A stretch of 64,000 bases of DNA from the NCBI GenBank assembly GCA_916048095.2, contig OU696581.1:4368445-4432444 (forward strand), read 5' to 3'. Origin of the DNA: Sacculina carcini. Taxonomy: Eukaryota; Arthropoda; Thecostraca; Sacculinidae. Made by a program: the position numbers and the translations under genes. The notes below the pieces were generated by a model. That model worked only from the letters and a program-made list of their open reading frames with translations, was not told the origin of the DNA and searched no databases. Shown piece after piece: positions 44,053 to 55,010 of the stretch (position 1 is its first letter; every line of letters begins with the position of its first letter).

Positions 44053-44345
44053 GTGGATCAAGTTGAGCTAATAGAAACACACCCCAAATTCGCCCGTGTG
44101 AGATTATGTAACGGGAGGGAATGTATTGTTGCGTTGAAGGATTTAGCTCCTATACCACCTGTAGAACCAAGCAATACGTAAATCGAATAGATTGTCATAG
44201 AAATATATAGAAAAAAACCCTTTGCACTAGGCTTTATTCGATGTAAATTTCAGGAACGATCAACCATAAACAACGACGCAGCAATAACCAAAAACAACGC
44301 ACATAATACCATAACGACGCGAATTATATAAATATATAAATACGA
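44053..44345 (+). repeat. Inverted copy of the integrase end, plus direct repeat
   Basis: 44053-44180 is the reverse complement of about 40807-40942, the integrase C-terminus (ELIGTHPKFARVSLCNG read on the minus strand there). It is joined to the truncated gag. The direct repeat matching 40195-40355 follows at 44188-44345. The element therefore ends in a rearrangement and not in normal LTRs. Confidence 0.7.
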
Positions 44346-44523
44346 CATAGCCAACTTTGTCATTTTGATAGTAGACTAATATAGTTACATACACCATGTG
44401 TGACCTTCATTATAAGGCTTATATTAGGCTTTAAATTTTTGTGACTCCAGACATATTTGTTTTTTGTTTTTTGGTCCAATATGACTCTTTCAACATTTTG
44501 GGTTGCCGACCCCAGATTTAGAC

Positions 44524-45200
44524 CATGGAAAATTGGAAAACATCGATCGGCATAAATGTGATTTTTTTGTGGAATAGGTCTAATGGGAAGTGTAACAGGG
44601 TTCCGTTGACTCATCTAGTTTCATGACATGGGTGTCAAGACCTAGTGTTCGTTGAGTTAGCGTGAGAGGCGTGTTGATGTGTAGAGTAACCGATATACGC
44701 CGCTAGTTGCGAAAATGCAACACTCGACAAATCGTATATTTGCCGGTACATATTTGTGTTCTGAAGTTTCGCAGTGTAAATAATCAGTGTTGAATAGTCA
44801 GTGAGGTTATTTACTTGACGTGATATTTTGCATATTCGTTTCGTCGTTGTTTTTGCAATAAAACCGCACATTTTTTTCAATTACCTTCACATATGAATCT
44901 CGCAGATATACAAAACCTTCATGACAACTGATCGTTTCTGAGAACTACTCATAATAAATGTGAAAACTTTTTTTCATTCAAATTCGGTATATGTTAGAGC
45001 CATTATGAATAATATAATGCTTTGTAAAATTGAGTTTCACTTTTGTAAAATTTATTTGCACTTTTGTATAATTGATTTTCACAATGGTAAGATTGATTCT
45101 CACAATAGTAAAGTTGATTTTCACAATTTTTTTAATCAGTTCTCAATTGAACTGATTCAAGGTTAACATTTCACAATTTTCAGAAAATTCATACAGTCAA
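44524..45200. other. No gene seen; 21-bp minisatellite at 45022-45140
   Basis: AT-rich. 45022-45140 has about five degenerate 21-bp units whose complement is close to gtgaaaatcaattttacaaa. The same family is at 6395-6470 and 58255-58390. It is followed by 'gattcaaggttaa', which is also found downstream of the third locus (58600-58612). Confidence 0.5.
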
Positions 45201-45424
45201 ATGATTATTCAAATTAAGCGTTTTGCTACAGTGTCTTTGCAGTTGAGAAGAAGGACTGTGGCACTAACACTGGTGATGTTTGGACTTCTGGTGGCACTAC
45301 AACAGCGCCAATTTGCCTCAAATCTTCTGGCAGTTTCCCAACGACATCAAAAAGAGGAAATCTCCTTAGATGTTGATGAAGATCTTGACTGGACCTATTA
45401 CGAAGCTATGGTCTCCAGGAGCGA
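45201..45424 (+). CDS. Candidate first exon: type II membrane anchor
   Basis: ATG at 45201 opens a frame with a basic N-terminus (IKRFATVSLQLRRRT), one hydrophobic segment (VALTLVMFGLLVAL, residues ~20-33) and an acidic stem (EEISLDVDEDLDWTYY). That is the layout of a Golgi type II enzyme. A weak possible donor (ga/gttaga at 45424/45425) leaves two bases of a codon, matching the phase of the exon at 56978. Linking it to the sulfotransferase-like exon is inference from topology, strand and phase only. The frame continues to 45536 if there is no splice. Confidence 0.3.
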
Positions 45425-45759
45425 GTTAGAGCTGACACATACTCTGATCTATTCTACTTCAAATTTGTCTCATAGAATTTCACTCACCTCAAGAATGGCA
45501 TTATACCATCTAAGTGATGCATTGATATATCGCTGAGTGTACGCGTATGAGTATGTGTGTACTCTCCTAATTGTAAATTCCCGTAGATGAGTCAGGTCGC
45601 AAAGTATCCTGTCTCCAAACCCGTCCTCATTGAATATTTCCAAATATTGCATAATATTGCTTGCTTCAACCACGACCTTGTGTGTATGTATGTGTGTGTG
45701 TAGAATTTTGATTTGAGTCCAATTCAATTTGGGCAAAATGTGGCATGTGTTCACCGACA
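45425..45759. other. No gene seen
   Basis: No supported feature. If the exons at 45201 and 56978 belong together, this is the start of the intron. Confidence 0.3.
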
Positions 45760-46255
45760 CGCGAACCGGCAATTTCCCTTATTGAAGCAGGGCAATCCAC
45801 GAAATGCTATACTGGTAATACCGGAGCTACCAGCGTAAACGTCCACCTATTACCCAACGAAATGAGAGGGATATCACAACACTTCCACAGTAATACGTAT
45901 CACTGTATTCACTGCACAACGCACAACGGTATTCGCACACACACACACACACACAACTCGATACGCACCACACGACCGTTGCCCAGTCACTGTTCAAACA
46001 GCTCACAGAGCATCCTGGGCTTTTTCGCATTCCTATATAAAATGTATTTGTATATCACAATCTTATTTACAATGTACAAATGTGCTGTATATAAACATTT
46101 AACAAAGCCATAATTATTATTAACATAGACATTCAACATTGACAAAAACATTGTTCCACATCATACCTCGCATAGCCTGTGCGCCACCTAGCGGTACATA
46201 TACAAAACAATTATAGCCCTTCGGGTTGGCTTCCCTGTGACAGCGGGTCGCTACA
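45760..46255 (-). repeat. Putative 3' LTR of Gypsy element D
   Basis: Immediately after the stop of the pol C-terminus, the minus strand has a G-rich run (gacggggg) and then TGTAGCGACCCGC, a usual polypurine tract plus LTR start. A TATA-like ttatatag lies at about 46035-46045. The far end is not certain because no second LTR was found to compare. Confidence 0.4.
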
Positions 46256-47760
46256 CTACACCCCCGTCAGAGTTGACTAAGAAGGAGACTCGATACCGTT
46301 TGGGAGCTCGCACAGTTCGTCCTACACGAGTCCGCAAAATGGATGGTGGTTGTGTGGATTCACTTGGTGGTGATAACTGTCGTTTATGTGTTTGCCTGTT
46401 TCGTTGTTGTGAAGGTTGTGTTTGTTGTTGATCCTGTGGTCGTTCAGATTGTGGTGACACTTGTGATGATCTGATGATTTGCGGCCGTGTTGTCGTTGCA
46501 CTACTGGCCGGTTGTGTCCCGCGCATCTTCAGCACAGGATCTGGTCCCGTGCATGGCTGTGACAGGAACAGTTGAGCTTCTGCATTCGGATCACAGGTGT
46601 GTGACGTGCATGGCTCGACATTTTCAACAACTGCCGGGATGACTCGATCGATGGAGACTGTGTCTGTTTTCGAACGGTGCTGAATTGTAATTGTCTTATC
46701 CGTCCGGCTGACGACTCGAAAAAGACCGTCGTAGAGGCAATCAAGCGGAGTATGACGCGCTTCATGGCGGACAAATACATGGCTGCACGATACAAGGGCG
46801 ATATGGCACGTGAGATCTGGCAGACGTGTGACGCGGTGGCGTTGGTCTGATATGGGCCATGGATCGCCTCAATGTGTCTGCATACGCGAGCGATGTTTGC
46901 GGCAGATTGGCGCGTCCTGTACGAGACACAATCATTTCGCATGGAATGCGTAACGGCGTGCCGTATACCAGTTCGGCGGATGACACTTGCAGGTCTGCTT
47001 TGACGGTCGTTCGTAAACCAAGAAGAACAATTGGCAGAGTGTCCGTCCAATTGACTGACATGTGCGCTCGCAGTGATGCCTCAAGCTGGCGATGCAGACG
47101 CTCAACAAGGCCGTTGCTTGCCGGATGGTAGCTGCATGTAGTTTTGTGCTTGAAGCCCATGACTTCACACAGTTGCTGTCAGCGAGTGCCGGTGAATTGC
47201 ATACCTCTGTCTGTTGTCACAATTTCAGGGACACCAAATCGCGTTAACCAGCCAAGCAAAAATGCACGACATACTGTTTCGGCTCGCATGTCAGCAATGG
47301 GTATCATTTCTGCCCACCTTGTGAAGCGACAGATGCATGTGAGTACGTACGACATTCCGTTGGATGGAGGCAGCGGACCAACCAAGTCGACGTGCACATG
47401 TCGGAATCGGTCGCTGGGCACGTCAAAGGTGCGGATTGGAGCTCGTGTGTGTCTGTGGACCATGGCGCGTTGACATGATACGCATGAGCGTGTCCACTGT
47501 TGAATGTCACGCTTCATATTTGGCCAAACACAGCGAGATGTGATCAGTTGTTGTGTGGCGTGAACACCCGGATGCGATACATTGTGCCATAGAGAAAAGT
47601 AATGTCTGCGGAAGCTTGTCGGTATGATTGGACGAGGGCGGCCGGTCGATTCATCACATAGCAAGAGTGCACCGCTTGCGAGTTTGATTCTGCGTAGCCG
47701 GACTCAGCCATTACACACACGTTCCGCTGTCTCAGATCGAAGCTCACGCCACGCCGCAAA
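46251..47760 (-). pseudogene. CsRn1-type Gypsy integrase (element D)
   Basis: The minus strand has the integrase zinc finger (HNVSHPG..., RSCVSCQRAM), core motifs (VHVDLVGPLPPSNG, TTDRGMQFTG, HPASNGLVERLHRQLE) and a C-terminal module (VFVRHEARHTPLDCLYDGLF, DTVSIDRVIP), finishing RVGRTVRAPKRYRVSF. The DDE residues are all present. A stop at about 47180, frame changes at about 46765 and 46530, and an in-frame stop near 47715 kill it. RT and gag are absent. It belongs to the same broad clade as the element at 17584-31821 but is clearly a different family. Confidence 0.85.
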
Positions 47761-47793
47761 TATACCTGGTCCGCAATCGACAATCGACAAGTA

Positions 47794-48643
47794 CTAATGG
47801 TGTTGATAGTGGGTCACATCCACGGCCAGTCTGCACCACACCTCGTTCACACTAAGATGTCCTGCAGCATGGCGTGAAGGAGCTGGATCAATGGATTGGC
47901 ACCGCTCACAGGCTCTCACCACTCGCCGCCCAGCGTCGCGTGACACACTAGGGTCCGCTTGTCGGGGTAAGAAATCAATCTTGTCTACGCCCATGTGATG
48001 CATGTTATGCACCTGCCGAATTTCATCCGCAGTGATTGCACATACATGATTGTCTTGTTTGTCATGTTCACAGCCGCTTTTGACGGCATTTCCAGCTTTG
48101 ACTAACCATTCTTTTTTCACGCGAGTCAGTTCATCAGCTTAATCTGCGTGGTCGGAACACTCGTGACGGATATTTTTAAACCAAGTTCTGCAATGAGATC
48201 GCTTAAAATTCCCAATATTCTCTTTATCAAGAATCCGCTGCACCCTTTGTCTTCACCCTTCTTTCCCTGTCGATCACTGTGTTTACCCAGCCGGCTACGG
48301 CTGTTGCAGAATCTGTGCGAATATCAATATTCTTCAATTGCCATTTCACCGCCATGTTCACACCTCTCAGTACTGCATCAAGTTCCGCGACATTGATATG
48401 ATATGTCCATCATCAATTTTCCGTTGCCAAGCAGCATCTTCAACAATGTGTCCCTGAATCTCCACTGTTGCACCCATTGCAGTACTGCTCTCATCGCACG
48501 ACACGATACCTTTGTCAGTGACTGAAACATGCTATTTTCCACCAACCGGATCATCAGGTCTCACTCTTTGAACCATATCAGCCACCATTTGCATAACGAA
48601 ATCGCTAACTGCACTGCCCCATTGTATTCCATCGGTATGACGT
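47794..48643 (-). pseudogene. Element B RNase H and integrase N-terminus
   Basis: The RNase H part reads VSVTDKGIVSCDESSTAMGA and VEDAAWQRKIDDGH (about 48560-48420), then the VAELDAVLRGVN and DIRTDSATAVAGWVN blocks. The integrase part has a zinc finger (HNMHHMGVDKIDF...CERCQSIDPAP) and the first catalytic Asp in LAVDVTHY, where it breaks off. Two stops and frame changes lie between. Confidence 0.75.
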
Positions 48644-48656
48644 CTTATGTAGCTGC

Positions 48657-49440
48657 TCGTCTTTCTCCTTACATTCTCTAATACAGAGGATTTTTATCTC
48701 TCTTGACATCATCCACCACCAGGGCAAGCGTGTAAAGTTCTGCTGGATTCCGGCCCATATTGGTATTTTGGGCAACGAGCGAGCTGACAGAGCCGCAAAA
48801 AGAGCTGCTGAACGAGACTTGTATTCGTTTTATTTTAACTTTCCCATTCCGTATTCGGACATTTATCCTATCATATATCGTTTTATCCGTTCTCGCTGGC
48901 AGCTCTCCTGGGACGAATGTGGTACTAACAAACTAAAAGCAGTGAGGCCCGAAATTGGACATTGGATGTGCTCTTATCGCCGGAAGAGGTCCGAGGAGGC
49001 ACTCTGTCGTCTGCGTCTGGGTCACATGTACGACACGCATCGCCATCTTCCATTCGGACAACCTGAACCCACGTGCAGCGCATGTAATGCACGTCTCTCC
49101 GTGCAACATATCCTGGTGGAATGTCCATCATTGTCAGAGGCGCGTCAACGCTGTCTTGGATCCGTTCGGGCTATTGTCGAGGTTCTAGGACAGGAGCAGT
49201 CGGCGGTCATTGATGGCCGCCTTTTTGAGTTTGTACGGCTTTTGCCTTTTAGAATTATTTATTGAGTTTTATGTCTTGACTTTCACATTCATTTTGTTCA
49301 GTATCACACTTACTTATTTTATCGTTCCATTCCTCATGTCCAACATTTTAGGGTGTTTTGGCTGTAATTAGACTGGGGGGTGCCGTATGGTCCCAGAGGC
49401 CGGTGCACCCCATAAACACAAATATCGAATCGAATCGAAT
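48657..49440 (+). mobile_element. 5'-truncated I-like non-LTR insertion
   Basis: It is flanked by cttatgtagctgc on both sides (48644-48656 and 49441-49453), a 13-bp target duplication. The frame is open from the first base to 49265. It has the end of RNase H (FCWIPAHIGILGNERADRAA) and a C-terminal zinc motif (CSACNARLSVQHILVECPS). The 3' end 'agactggggggtgccgtatg ... ccccataaa' is followed by (AATCG)n. RNase H plus a C-terminal CCHC is typical of the I group. It is a recent-looking truncated copy. Confidence 0.85.
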
Positions 49441-49453
49441 CTTATGTAGCTGC

Positions 49454-50110
49454 AGGCAATCCTTAGCCATCTGGCAACTGGGTAATGCCCGATCATTTCT
49501 CTACACAACGAGAATATATTACGCTTCGTCATGTTGTCTGAGACGGATGGAATTGCCCCTGCGAAACACAACACAACCACGATTGTCTTTACACAATATG
49601 GGATCCAACACAACACTTCCTTCTATAGAAACCGGTTATTTCACTTGCAGGCCATATTTGTTTAAATGGTCGACGACTTCCCTGCCGGACACAGCCGATT
49701 CGCATACGATAATGTCATCGATGTAGGAATCCGCGCTAGTGTTGATTTTTCCCGACTGACTTAGAACGGTGCGTACTATTCGAGTCATAATTCTCGGTGC
49801 GGAGCACAGTCCAAAACCCAATCTAGTCACGTAGAAGACATTGCCATTATATTTCACCAGCTGGTACTTCCATAAATTCGGGGCTACACGCACCTGCAAA
49901 TACGCGGACTTCAAGTCAACGAGTGAAGCTGGTCCAACGATGAGCCTCCACTTCCTCAGCTTCTCTCCGCACACATCTATAAAATCGTCACCCGTGTGGC
50001 TACTGACAAATGCATTTAACTCTCGAAAGTCCAGTACTGGTCGTGTTTTGTTTTTAGTGGGCTGTACCAATGCCATGAGTGGCAGTACGCCTGTGCAGTC
50101 TGAACCAGTC
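49454..50110 (-). pseudogene. Element B reverse transcriptase
   Basis: The frame 50076-49636 has KTRPVLDFRELNAFV, LVDLKSAYLQV, TRLGFGLCSAPRIM and the catalytic SYIDDIIVCE (YIDD in place of YLDD). After a stop near 49636 a second frame continues with IPSVSDNMTKRNIFSLCREM and GHYPVARWLRIACSY, up to the insertion at 49453. Catalytic residues are intact but the frame is broken. Confidence 0.85.
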
Positions 50111-50164
50111 CATGGAACAATAATTCAGTCCTTAATCCACCGCTGCACCACGGTGTCAAACTTA

Positions 50165-50750
50165 TCACGGATATCTTGTTGTTGTATCTTGTTTGTTGTA
50201 ACAACCCACTGTTTTTAACAAGAATGATTCACCTGCTTTCACCACCCATTCCACTTCCCATTTGTCACCATCGAACACAGCGGTGAAATCCGGATCATTA
50301 ATCTCCAGTCTCTTTTTAGCGCAGCATTGCACTTCGTCACTTTTGGAAACTGCAGCGCATGCAACATGTTCATTTGAGCCAAATTTGACTTGAGAGCCAC
50401 ACACAAAAACACCACCAATCTTCTCGATTACCTCCATCCCAATTACGAGGTCGGCATCCTTCCCAATATTATCAGCTACCATAGCACACACTCTTAGACA
50501 CTTTCCAGATATATCGATATCAATCAAAGCCGTGCCACGGCACTCTACCCTTCGCTCGTCAATAGCCGTCAAAAAAGTACTGCCTGCGATGCAATTAACA
50601 AGGTGTGACCGAACAATAGCCCCAGAACAGCCAGTATCGACTAGTGCGTGAATCTTCTCACCTGAAAGTATTGCCTCGACGATTGGCAGTTGGATGGGCG
50701 CCTTCACTGATTGCTTGGAGTAGCTGCTGGCGCACCAGTTACCCCTGAAC
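50165..50750 (-). pseudogene. Element B aspartic protease region
   Basis: The frame 50977-50165 contains the protease signature ALVDTGCSGAIVRS (about 50650), the flap region and the second hydrophobic motif LVIGMEVIEKIGG. A connector follows (PDFTAVFDGDKWEVEWVVK), which in this family precedes RT. Its first ~75 residues are in the wrong frame relative to the zinc knuckles, so a frameshift lies near 50760. Confidence 0.75.
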
Positions 50751-50774
50751 CGTTTCCCTGACGACACTGTCGCG

Positions 50775-51452
50775 AAATGTGTCCCTTTTCCACGCAATTT
50801 TCGCACGTAATTGCTTGTCTTTTTGTACACATTCGGGCCATATGAGGTCCACCACACATGGAACAACTGCCTCTGAACTGCTGAATCTGATGAGTATCGA
50901 CTGGTCTTACATTTGATTTGAATACGCTCTTCTGTGCAGCTGTAGCCGCGACTTTTCTTCATTCCGTGTGAGCACACGCGCGTGGTTAATCAGCGCAGAC
51001 ATTTCCATTGAGGAAGTATCCTGCATTCTTTGCAGGCTTGTTCTGACATGACCGGGAAACCCATTCACAAACCTTAATCTACAGATGTTCTCCAATGCTT
51101 CACCATCAAAATTAGCCAAACATGCAATCTTTCTAATGTCAGTGGCAAAGACATCAACTGATTCTCCTTCCCATTTCTTGTCACATAGCTTTTGAAATAC
51201 AATAAACGTATCATCTGCAAACGTTGTTTGCAGCGTATACTCGATTCTGTCAGCATTTTCCTGGTCTTCGTCGTTCAATTGCAGAAACAGAGCAAGAGCA
51301 TCACCTTCTAAGTGGAGGGGAATGAAGCTGGCAAGATCCGTCACATTTTTCAGCTTCGCCACTAGTTTTGCTTTATTGAGCCACGCGGCCACATCTCCTT
51401 CTCCTGTGGACGGTCTCATTGTGTAGTCACTGCCTGACACTGCCATGATCCG
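50775..51452 (-). pseudogene. Element B Gag with zinc knuckles
   Basis: I take the start at ATG 51452 (MAVSGSDYTMRPSTGEGDV). The capsid-like core (WLNKAKLVAKLKNVTDLASF, FIPLHLEGDALALFLQL) is followed by a stop at about 50907. In a further frame 50877-50775 encodes two knuckles, CSMCGGPHMARMC and CENCVEKGHISRQC. The relic thus needs at least one frame correction to connect Gag with its knuckles. Confidence 0.75.
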
Positions 51453-51530
51453 ATACTGGCCGGTTAGCTTGTCGTTAAATATATTGAAGTAAAGGTGAAC
51501 ACAAATGCACAATATAAACACTGACTCCAC

Positions 51531-51787
51531 TTTGCCATCAACACAAACACTACACAGTTAAAATACAATAGGCGTATCACAACAATATCTCCACCGCACT
51601 CACACACACTCGCCTCCTCACACCGAGACTCAACACCGAACTGTTTCCATCAACACAACACTTGATACACATCGCATCGCTGCCACCTGATACCTCGTCA
51701 GCACCTTGCAACGAGTGCATTGTGCAAACACACACCCGCACACAAATATACATACACAATTCGGAACACTAAGCCAGCAAATGCAAG

Positions 51788-51827
<40 letters not shown>

Positions 51828-53044
51828 CACATAACGAAAACCTTCAACTACAACAATATGACAATATGATATCACTCTCTCTGGCTGGTGCGCGCTTAAA
51901 ACGATAATAACAATAACAATAACCTAGTGAACCGCCGGAAATGGACACACACACTCACACCAATTGTTTCATACATCGATCATTTGATATATAAACTCGA
52001 TATTTTTAAAGTCGCTAGACAGTCTTGACAGGTCTAGGCGCAATGTGTAAGGATTGAAGAACATTAAAAACGCTAATTTATATAAACGCTTGAAAACGCA
52101 CAAAACGTTTCTATATTTTTCATAGATTATAGGTTATGGGTTTATGGGTTTATGGGTTTTGGGTTATGGGTTATGGGTGCGTTCTAATGTATTCTAGTGC
52201 TGCATTTGCAGGAGGCGAGGGACTGGAACAAATTCGTTAAATCAAATTTTCTCAATCTAATATTCTTGAATCCTTACACATTTAGCGTCAATCGTCTTGA
52301 CAGGGTCACTCTCTGTGGCGGGCTCACTCTTGCTATTCGCGCGCGCGTTATTCTTTTGTACCCATATTGCGTTTTTGTCTTGCCATTCTTGTTGCCTGTA
52401 TCGCTCTTCACTGGCTGCCTCGTCATCATCATTTTTGCGGTATTTATGATTGTTATTGTTCGTTAATTGATTGTAATAGATTGTATGTGGGTGTATTAAT
52501 CTTATGTGTAACTGGTGGCTATACGCCACAATATTATGGGTGGAGCTTATTCCATGTAAACTCAGTTTCTTAGGAATGCCTCTGGAAACCTCTTGTTCAA
52601 AATTTCACTCATTCCCTCGGCATCATCACGTACATCGCCCTCTATGAGTGTTTTTTAAATTTTTATTTTTGCTTTGGTCCGCTATTAATATAATTATATA
52701 ACATTTATGTTTCTACATGCCATTTTTACATTTCTTTCTCATATTTAATTTGTTCTTGCTTGTGTTTATGTAGAAGGTTAAATGGTTAAATGTTAAATGC
52801 CCAAGTGACAGCTGCTATACGGGAATAAGCCGAAGCTTACGAACACACAGGTGTGCCACGTGCAGCTCGCTGTCACCGCAGAACCGACCCTCTCCACACT
52901 ATGGCGCCACATGGACGTAAGACGTATTAGAGAGGACCCCCCCCCCCATAATGCATGGCACAACACATGACTGACATCTGGTACCATCATTTACTGCTGG
53001 GTGGACAGGGGCTGTGGATTATTGAATTCGCCTAATGAAATTCT
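51531..53044. other. No gene seen; (CA)n at 51790-51826
   Basis: 51540-52150 may contain the upstream LTR of element B, but no matching second copy exists in the window. 52130-52180 has repeated 'atgggttt' text. 52929-52942 is a poly-C run. Reading frames here are not convincing. Confidence 0.35.
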
Positions 53045-53100
53045 GCTCCGCCGGGATTCGAACCACGGTCCTCCCGCTTGTGAGGCGGGTGTGGTGAGAT
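53045..53100 (-). repeat. tRNA-derived segment (SINE head or tRNA-Val relic)
   Basis: The minus strand reads cccgc ctcacaa gcggg, a perfect anticodon stem-loop with CAC in the anticodon position. The B-box-like ggttcgaatccc follows. The D arm and T stem are poor. It is therefore a tRNA-derived SINE or a decayed tRNA, not a functional gene. Confidence 0.5.
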
Positions 53101-53131
53101 GGACAAAATGACAACAACAGCGTATATAGAA

Positions 53132-53162
53132 GCGCGCGGGGACATCACTGCCCCACGCGTGC
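53132..53162 (-). other. GNRA-loop hairpin module, copy 3
   Basis: On the minus strand the core 'cgtggggca gtga tgtcccc' forms a stem with one G-U pair and one bulge. It resembles the perfect hairpin at 39076-39111. It lies about 50 bp from the tRNA-like segment. Confidence 0.5.
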
Positions 53163-53852
53163 CTACAAGACGTCACAACACCACCATGCCTCGAATCCGA
53201 CTCACTCAGACTCACACCGTCACACACATGGACAATCACACAGTTCAGACAGTCACCAATCAGCGGCGAGCTGATCAAGTGCTCGCCGCCGCGGGACATA
53301 AACACGTAATATCATGACACGCATACACACGTGCAAGCTCATGCGGTAGGGGGTTAGAATTTTGCCGCCGTAGCTGCCGCGTGTCGTAAAAGGCGGCTAA
53401 AGGCAGACATGTCTGGTCAGGTCTCGGTCTGCTACTGGTCTGGTACTTGGTCTGTAACCCGGTACAACCAGATGCATGGTCGTAATGTCGGCGACTAATC
53501 CAGCATTCCACTGGCCTATGCCAGTGAGGAGGGTGCGCCAGACAACCAGCAGTAAGAAAAACAAGACCTGTCAAGGGGCGGAGGAGCTGTTTAGCAGCCA
53601 ACGGCCATCTGAAAACCTTCCCCCGTCGGATCGGCAAACAGGATCCTGGCCGCTGAGTGCCACGTCACCCGGGGTGTGGTGGTGGCGTGATACAACACTC
53701 GTCTTTGGTCTGCGCGTCGAACCCCGACGGGGTCGCTGTTTGGCTCCTCGACAGTGGAGAGAATGGTCCGACGCCGGCACGGATGGCCGGATAGAGTTCA
53801 AGAGGGTCAAGGGTGAGGTGCCTGGTGCTCCAGGGGGTTTCCGCCCGGTGCA

Positions 53853-55010
53853 GTGTCCACCGTTTTCAGTGGGGCTGCAGCTGCTGAGTCCAGATGGACC
53901 GGTAGGGTCACAGGGTCCGAGCCCCGCGCTGTAGCTCCCGCGGACTCGTACCGGGCTGATTTCGCAGCAAACTCAGGGGTATTCTGTGCCCGAACAGCGC
54001 GCACAGCCACTGGCGTGGCATCCCATGCTGGCTCTGCCCGTCCCCCAGTAGGGCCCCGTGCAGAGGTGGGTGGTCGTGTGCGCAGAGAAAATTATTTCTT
54101 TCATGGCTTCAAAACCTTCAACCACCCCAAACTGCTGGTCGTCCATCGGGCGATCGGCCACGGCCGCCGAAAAGGTGGTCGCACCTTGAGACACGATCAG
54201 AACGACACTGGTGTTGCTCCGACTCCGATGGTGTTGGTGTTTGCCAGCACCGATGAGAAAGCCAGACTGTCCTCTTTGAACCCGTTCCGTCGCATGGACG
54301 GTTTCAGAAAAATTGGCGACGTGCCTGTCGAGACCAACAGACAACGTGATGGCTCTTTGATGGTCAAATACGGCACTGAGTCGGCAGCAGCCCGCGCGAT
54401 AAAGGTGACCACGTTTCGCTATCGCGTGGGAACGGGCGAAAACAAGCTTTGGGTGAGCACTCCCATCTCGGTGTGTGCGCACTCGACATTGAACCACGCC
54501 AGAGGTGTTCTGTTCTGTCGTGCGCTAGAGGGCGTAGATGATGAGATTTGCGACGGATTAGCATCACAGGGTGTCATCCGCGTGGAGCGCATCGTCCGAC
54601 GGCGTGAGGGTAGCGAGGTGACAACGCACTCGTTCTTCCTCACGTTTGACGGTGCTGTTCTGCCGGATGACATCAAGATCGGCGACATCCGTCAGCGTAT
54701 CCGTGTCCGCCCCTACGTACCCAACCCAATGCGATGATACATGTACCAACGTTTGGGGCATACGAGATCCTGCTGCAACCGTGCTGAGATCTGCGGACGC
54801 TGCTCATCCGAACGGCTCACCGCTGCTGATTGTGAAAATGAATATTTCGGTGTCAATGGCAAGAGCAGCGGTCATGCGTCTTCGTCGTGTGACTGCCCGG
54901 AATGGCTCAAGGAGAAGGAGATTCTGGTCATTCGCGCTGCCCAGCGCTACAGTTTCGGCGAGGCGCGTGCTGTGCATCGCAGCTCGCATCCGTCGGGCCC
55001 GTCCTTTGCC
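53853..55010 (+). pseudogene. I-like ORF1 (nucleic-acid-binding protein)
   Basis: The 294-residue frame to 54737 has a basic N-terminus, then a region with LVFASTDEKARLSSLNPFRR and KYGTESAAARAI, and ends VRPYVPNPMR. The stop TGA at 54735-54737 is where relatives have the first Cys of the zinc-knuckle array. The same frame continues with YQRLGHTRSCC, ICGRCSSERLTAADC and CPEWLKEKEILVIRA. It therefore looks like a Cys codon changed to TGA. A second knuckle ligand is also lost (Tyr in YMYQ). The start codon is not certain. Confidence 0.7.

Larger units (their letters stand above)
40088..44515. mobile_element. hAT element with a Gypsy inside
   Basis: The ends are inverted: cgggggtcggaaac at 40088 and gttgccgaccccag ending at 44515. 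The eight bases atttagac are on both sides (40080-40087 and 44516-44523). An 8-bp target duplication plus CAGGGGTCGGCAAC-like ends define a hAT element. The terminal 330 bp on the right (to 44515) and the first ~60 bp on the left match a widespread non-autonomous hAT type known to me from other animals. No transposase is present. The middle is a Gypsy element. Confidence 0.8.
47794..51530 (-). mobile_element. LTR retroelement B (Ty3/Gypsy-like), without ends
   Basis: Minus-strand order is gag (51530-50907), zinc knuckles (50877-50775), protease (50700-50400), RT (50110-49454), RNase H (48643-48120) and integrase N-terminus (48120-47794). A 784-bp I-like insertion separates RT from RNase H (48657-49440, 13-bp target duplication). 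The integrase is truncated at 47794, where element D begins. A related element provides the integrase at 62933-63990. LTRs were not identified. Confidence 0.8.

Noticed and set aside
53045-53100. Functional tRNA-Val(CAC) gene
   Set aside because: Only the anticodon arm and B box are good; the D arm and acceptor pairing are missing.
53973-54497. 174-residue minus-strand frame opposite the I-like ORF1
   Set aside because: Antisense shadow of the ORF1 coding strand.
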